NCBI RefSeq assembly: GCF_932526225.1
Contig: NC_064035.1
Location: 11,333,296-11,397,295 of the forward strand
From: Nematostella vectensis
Lineage: Eukaryota > Cnidaria > Anthozoa > Actiniaria > Edwardsiidae
DNA length: 64,000 bases
Direction: 5' to 3'
The notes under the pieces: model-generated
Database searches by the model: none
What the model was told of the DNA's origin: nothing
The model's input: the letters and a program-made list of their open reading frames with translations, nothing else
Made by a program: the position numbers and the translations under genes
Part shown: in pieces, positions 60,679 to 64,000 of the stretch
Layout: each line of letters begins with the position of its first letter
Position numbering within the stretch: position 1 is the stretch's first letter

Positions 60679-63108
60679 ACACAACGGCCGAGGGTCCACT
60701 TTCGGTTTTCAATAGACGTGCTTTTTGTAGACAAAACTATAAAGCATAAGCTAGATCACTCTGGTATGTAGCCAAATCCGACAATTAACGTCCCGTGGAG
60801 ATACTGCGAAGGCATAAAAAATCCCTCTTTTTGTTTTTTCGGGGCTTTTCAAATTTTTATCAGAGAACTTATTCCCTCCCCTCTCCCCACCGGGAAAATT
60901 AGGTCCACTTTTTAGGACTTCGCACCCCCCAAGAAAATCCTCGGTACGGGCCTATATGACAAAGATAATAGAGATACTTATTAACTCAAGTAATGTGAAA
61001 CTAAATACCTAATTAGTCGTGATCTCGAGCTCAACACTGCACTATTGAGCACTGAACACTGGTCTTGGACTATGTCAAGTTCTCGTCTTTTTTAACTTCG
61101 TCAAAGTAGAAGGTATTGGTAAACACTACAAGGTAAACAGTTTTACATCAGTTTTACATCTACTTGTATATTACCCTTTTATCCTTTTTTTCCGTTTTCT
61201 CAAATCAATCATATATATAGGACAGGAAACTTATCCATCTCTGTGCCAAGCCCATGGAATCTTTGTTGATATTTTCAGAGGCGTTCTGTGCAGACTGTCC
61301 CTCTGGAATGGAATGCAACTCGTTAAAGGGACGGTGTGAGTGCGAAAATTCCAGGTTCTTTCAGAAGTGTTCGCAAGGTAAGACAAGAAAATCAGGTTTT
61401 CTTATGGATGGTAGAAAAATGCAATTGGTTGTTTCTGCCTCTACTTATGTTAAAACCTTTCGTGTGAAAACAGACTCATGAGGACCTTCGCAAAGGTTGC
61501 CCATTGTTTATTTACTTCGGCTTCTACTAATGTCGCGCCGGCTCACACACACAAATATTCTTTTTTTTAAATTCTTTTTATTTTATTTTCATAGAAACAT
61601 ACATACATAACAATACAAGTGACACAACTAACATGTATGATAAGGAAAAGAAAGAAAATTACCCCACCCCACCCCACCCCCAAAGTTATAGTATTTTTGT
61701 TATCAAGTATATGTTTTAAGAGTATTTTCTATTCATTGCATGCTTGTCATAGTGTGAACAAACCCTTAATAATGGTCGTTGAGCTCTTTTTGTTTATCAG
61801 GACAAGGTATTGACTACTTCACCGGAACTGCGGTCGACGTCTACCCACTTGATCAACCAACAGACATAGTGAACTTCAAACGCTTTGCATGGGGATCGGC
61901 TAGCGGCGTGAAGCAAGTCAAGAAGGCGGTGCGCGGAGGTGGCTTATCTACTCCTGGAGGTAGCTTCCTTACACTCAATACATCAGAGTGCTTAGGAAAC
62001 CCTGAAAGCTGCAAGAAAGGCATGACAATAGCCTTTTGGCTGAGGTACAATAGGACCCAGTCCGCCATCAGGCCTGTGCTCCTCTGCGCCGGAACATGCT
62101 CTGAAGGCTCCCAAGGAATCAAGATCTATTTAAAGAATCCTGAAGAGATGGTTTTGCAGGTCGTATGCGCTTGTCTTTAATCACAACTGCTATTGCATTT
62201 CGATTGACAAGGGTCCAATGTATTTTATTTTGATCTTAATCGGCTCTTTGTACGTTATGCGCTTTAGGTCATCTCTCGGGAGGTGGGGGACTGGTAAACC
62301 TTAGGTCTATGTACCGGGAAGCTCGCATATCCTTTAGAGTCTAACATCAAGGGACTGGTATCTTCAAGACTGGTGAAGACTTTAATCACGAAATAATCAC
62401 TTGATAATATCTCTTCGATTCTTTTCCTTATCTGCGGAATACGTATACTGTGTCAAAGCAGATTTGGTAGTTTTTTTCCTTTATATATAGAACAGTCCCA
62501 AGTGTGTTTATTTACCCCTTAGAGGGAACGGAATTAAGTTCTGAATAACCAAAACGAGCATCTCCATAAAGGAATCGTTTGTGTATCCCCCTCCCCCCCC
62601 CCCCCCCCCCCCCCAATATGTGATCATTAAGCCTAATTTTAAGCGTTGTATTATCCATGAGCCGTATTCAATGCAAATGCATGCAAATGGAGATGAAACA
62701 ATCGACTCGATTTATTTACATGCATTTGCATTGAATACGCTCATGGATAATACGAAGTTTGAACTAAGCCTAACCTGTTAATTCGAAACAATTATTTACT
62801 TGCCTTATTTTTGCTTTTAAATCAGGTGACAAACTCGAAAACGCTTTACAGGCAGTCTATTGAATTCGGAGTTGGCGTGTGGACTCACCTCGTCATTACA
62901 ATAGATCCGTCTACTGGAAACATTGTATACGTAAATGGTAGAGTTCAATTTGGAAACATTGAAGAATTTGAGGGGGTGTACACACTACAGGATGAAGCAG
63001 CGAACGTCACCCTTGGGGGGTCTGCACAGGCGGATTTTGATGATTTCCTGGTCTATGAAAGCGTTCTCTCACCTGAAGACACCGCACACTTATATGCCTT
63101 CTATAGCG
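52696..63108 (+). CDS. Secreted mosaic protein: LamG - pentraxin-like - MAM - TLDc - EGF-like - LamG (3' end outside window)
   Basis: Fourteen exons: 52696-52777, 53557-53784, 54152-54405, 55730-55883, 56126-56236, 57256-57478, 57673-58052, 58412-58668, 59000-59108, 59534-59770, 60222-60509, 61279-61377, 61801-62159 and 62826-63108; 1021 codons so far, all phases agreeing, no stop. Residues 1-17 form a signal peptide (MLFLACAVVMVSKRASA). About 28-240: LamG-like jelly roll (HWPLNN, CPHGLTVAFWVRFP, WSQVAFTWKI). About 277-477: pentraxin-like (SWNHICLLRDV, VYLDGTRQD, GDLTRLNMWNHVLTADQI, GNVIRW). 478-599: MAM (DCLHFDYSMEGSDMGRLKV, then MAIDRIILSKDSKCP). 600-774: TLDc (CFSLSREGWPSVESIYTKC, KGPILLLVRYNQDYVVGGF, KAFLFSLNS, FPRFGSDLMVN). 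775-807: Cys-rich EGF-like. 808-1021: second LamG-like (YPLDQP, KKGMTIAFWLRY, VWTHLVITID). Sequons suggest glycosylation. A large extracellular adhesive or matrix protein is likely. The TLDc domain is unexpected outside the cell. A start exon further upstream remains possible. Confidence 0.85.
54545..55055. mobile_element. MITE with GGCGCGTTTTTT ends flanked by CTTAG
   Basis: Ends GGCGCGTTTTTTCCTA... and the complementary ...AAAAAAACGCGCC are each bordered by CTTAG (54540-54544 and 55056-55060). ATTCCGGAATGAGAATG-like subterminal motifs recur in both arms. It lies in intron 3 of the mosaic gene. Confidence 0.7.
55501..55770. repeat. 154 bp tandem duplication carrying a decayed copy of an exon start
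   Basis: TATAGTCTCTGTTGC starts at 55501 and again at 55655. Each copy runs through TTTATTCAG into an exon-like GATGGCGTNCAAGGACANGAC. The second is the true 5' part of exon 4 (55730); the first, near 55600, is a decoy with a shifted frame and no donor. Confidence 0.75.
56560..56810. mobile_element. About 250 bp MITE, copy 2 (AAGCCGCATTGTCACCAG family)
   Basis: It aligns throughout with 35437-35687, including the shared core GATAATTTAGAGCGGATGGC. The right terminus is decayed (ATCACTATTGTAGCTT). It lies in intron 5 of the mosaic gene. Confidence 0.85.
60601..60682. repeat. Poly-G / poly-C tract pair followed by (CA)n
   Basis: About 20 G, a short spacer, then a C run of more than 25 interrupted by nothing visible, and CA repeats. 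It lies in intron 11 of the mosaic gene. Assembly length of such tracts is often unreliable. Confidence 0.9.
62627..62773. mobile_element. Palindromic MITE, copy 2 (family of 13967-14103)
   Basis: TTAAGCCTAATTTTAAGCG... to ...GAACTAAGCCTAA form a hairpin, with the shared internal CATGAGCCGTATTCAATGCA. It lies in intron 13 of the mosaic gene, next to a poly-C run at about 62587-62614. Confidence 0.75.
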
Positions 63109-63209
63109 GTAAATACATTCATTTTAAAAGTATCATGCTTGTGCCTTGGAGACGCATAAGAACACCTCGCTCGGCGATTAGGGTTCTCGGATCAGTTCAC
63201 CGTCCTGGG

Positions 63210-63525
63210 CCATCGTGAACGATTCCAAAAATCCTTCACGATTTCGAAATCGTTCAAGATTTTCAAAATCCTTCACGATTTTGGAAATCCTTCACGATTT
63301 CAAAATCGTTCACGATTTTAAAAATCCTTCACGATTTTGAAAATCCTTCACGATTTTGAAAATCCTTCACGATTTTTGAAATCCTTCACGATTTCAAAAT
63401 CGTTCACGATTTTAAAAATCCTTCACGATTTTGAAAATCCTTCACGATTTTGAAAATCCTTCACGATTTTTGAAATCGTTCACGATTTTGAAAGTCCTCC
63501 ACGATTTTGTAAATCCTTCACGATT
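63210..63525. repeat. 18-19 bp minisatellite (CACGATTTTGAAAATCCTT) with 94 bp higher-order period
   Basis: About 17 units of CACGATTTTGAAAATCCTT and the 18 bp variant CACGATTTCAAAATCGTT. The five-unit series starting at 63293 recurs at 63387. GATTTTGAAAATC within each unit is self-complementary. It lies in the intron after the last exon seen of the mosaic gene. Confidence 0.92.
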
Positions 63526-64000
63526 GAAAAAGGGGAAAAAAGAAGAAAATGTTGAATTTATGATCGCGTGAAACTTCAAATAATACGCTTTTCTATACGA
63601 TGCCTATGACTACGCAACCCCTCTCTGCCAATCCTGGGAACGTGCCTGCTATTAATCCCGTTTAGACATCGGCGATCTCTTTTCGCCCTCCCACACACGA
63701 AATGAAAAATAAATAGGAGTTTGAGTAAAAAGAGGGACCATAAATATGTGTAAGAACAGAACGCTATAAGTTCTTTAACAGATGCCTCAGTCTTAAATTT
63801 TGTAAAAACGTAATCAGTACAATAGATTATTAATAATGTTGTGCGCGGGTTTGTTTATCAATACTTCTACACAAAAGTACTTCACAATTTATTGAAAAAA
63901 GGAGAGATGTTGCTTTTCGTAGTATTTTACTGAGACTGTGAACATAAGGTCGGGATCCGAAACAATTACGTGCGAGCTCCATTTTTATTTCCATAACATC
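63526..64000. other. Intronic sequence at the window end
   Basis: I see no exon with acceptable splice sites here. The mosaic gene, open in phase 1 at 63108, presumably continues beyond the window. Confidence 0.4.

Noticed and set aside
61619-61813. 64-codon plus-strand ORF in intron 12 of the mosaic gene
   Set aside because: Low-complexity, A-rich and Pro-rich intronic sequence directly before a strong acceptor at 61800.

Overview
This is a eukaryotic, animal-type window: split genes with GT-AG introns, an AT-rich background, many short inverted-repeat elements, a LINE relic and long microsatellites. The gene set and the style of the repeats suggest a cnidarian, most likely a sea anemone or relative; that is inference, since no rRNA or mitochondrial marker is present. 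I assembled the exons by hand from splice signals, reading phase and remembered family alignments.

Layout. At 241-1602 (+) is a single-exon gene with a TP53INP/DOR-like N-terminus (LIR motif). At 2393-5174 (-) is an unrecognised small multi-pass membrane protein whose frame is crossed by one TAG. At 6276-12498 (-) is a complete 12-exon IGBP1/TAP42 (PP2A regulatory alpha-4). It shares a ~300 bp divergent promoter with a single-exon AlkD-type DNA-alkylation-repair gene (12795-13565, +). NDUFA4 (14395-17615, -, 4 exons) diverges from MRPL45 (17790-32195, +, 8 exons) across only 174 bp, so two mitochondrial-protein genes share a promoter with CRE and YY1-like sites. MRPL45 introns hold a 1.9 kb TA-flanked element, a 2.3 kb satellite of 55 bp units with 773 bp higher-order structure, a nested single-exon rhodopsin-class GPCR (27899-28939, -) and a TTAA-flanked element with a tRNA-derived insert. 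MRPL45 converges with an SLC30A zinc transporter (33164-45433, -, 7 exons), whose 6 kb intron 4 carries a degenerate LINE and two or more MITEs. At 46484-51064 (-) is a charged coiled-coil protein that I do not recognise.

The most interesting locus is at 52696-63108 (+), 14 exons and running off the window. It encodes a secreted protein with the order signal peptide - LamG-like - pentraxin-like - MAM - TLDc - EGF-like - LamG-like. TLDc is normally an intracellular, oxidation-resistance or V-ATPase-linked domain. Here it sits in a clearly extracellular mosaic protein, as a symmetric phase 1-1 exon module.

Repeat landscape. At least ten inverted-repeat (MITE-like) elements are visible, two families with two copies each in the window, and TSD types TA, TTAA and CTTAG. 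Homopolymer G/C tracts and AT, CT and CAA microsatellites are frequent in introns.
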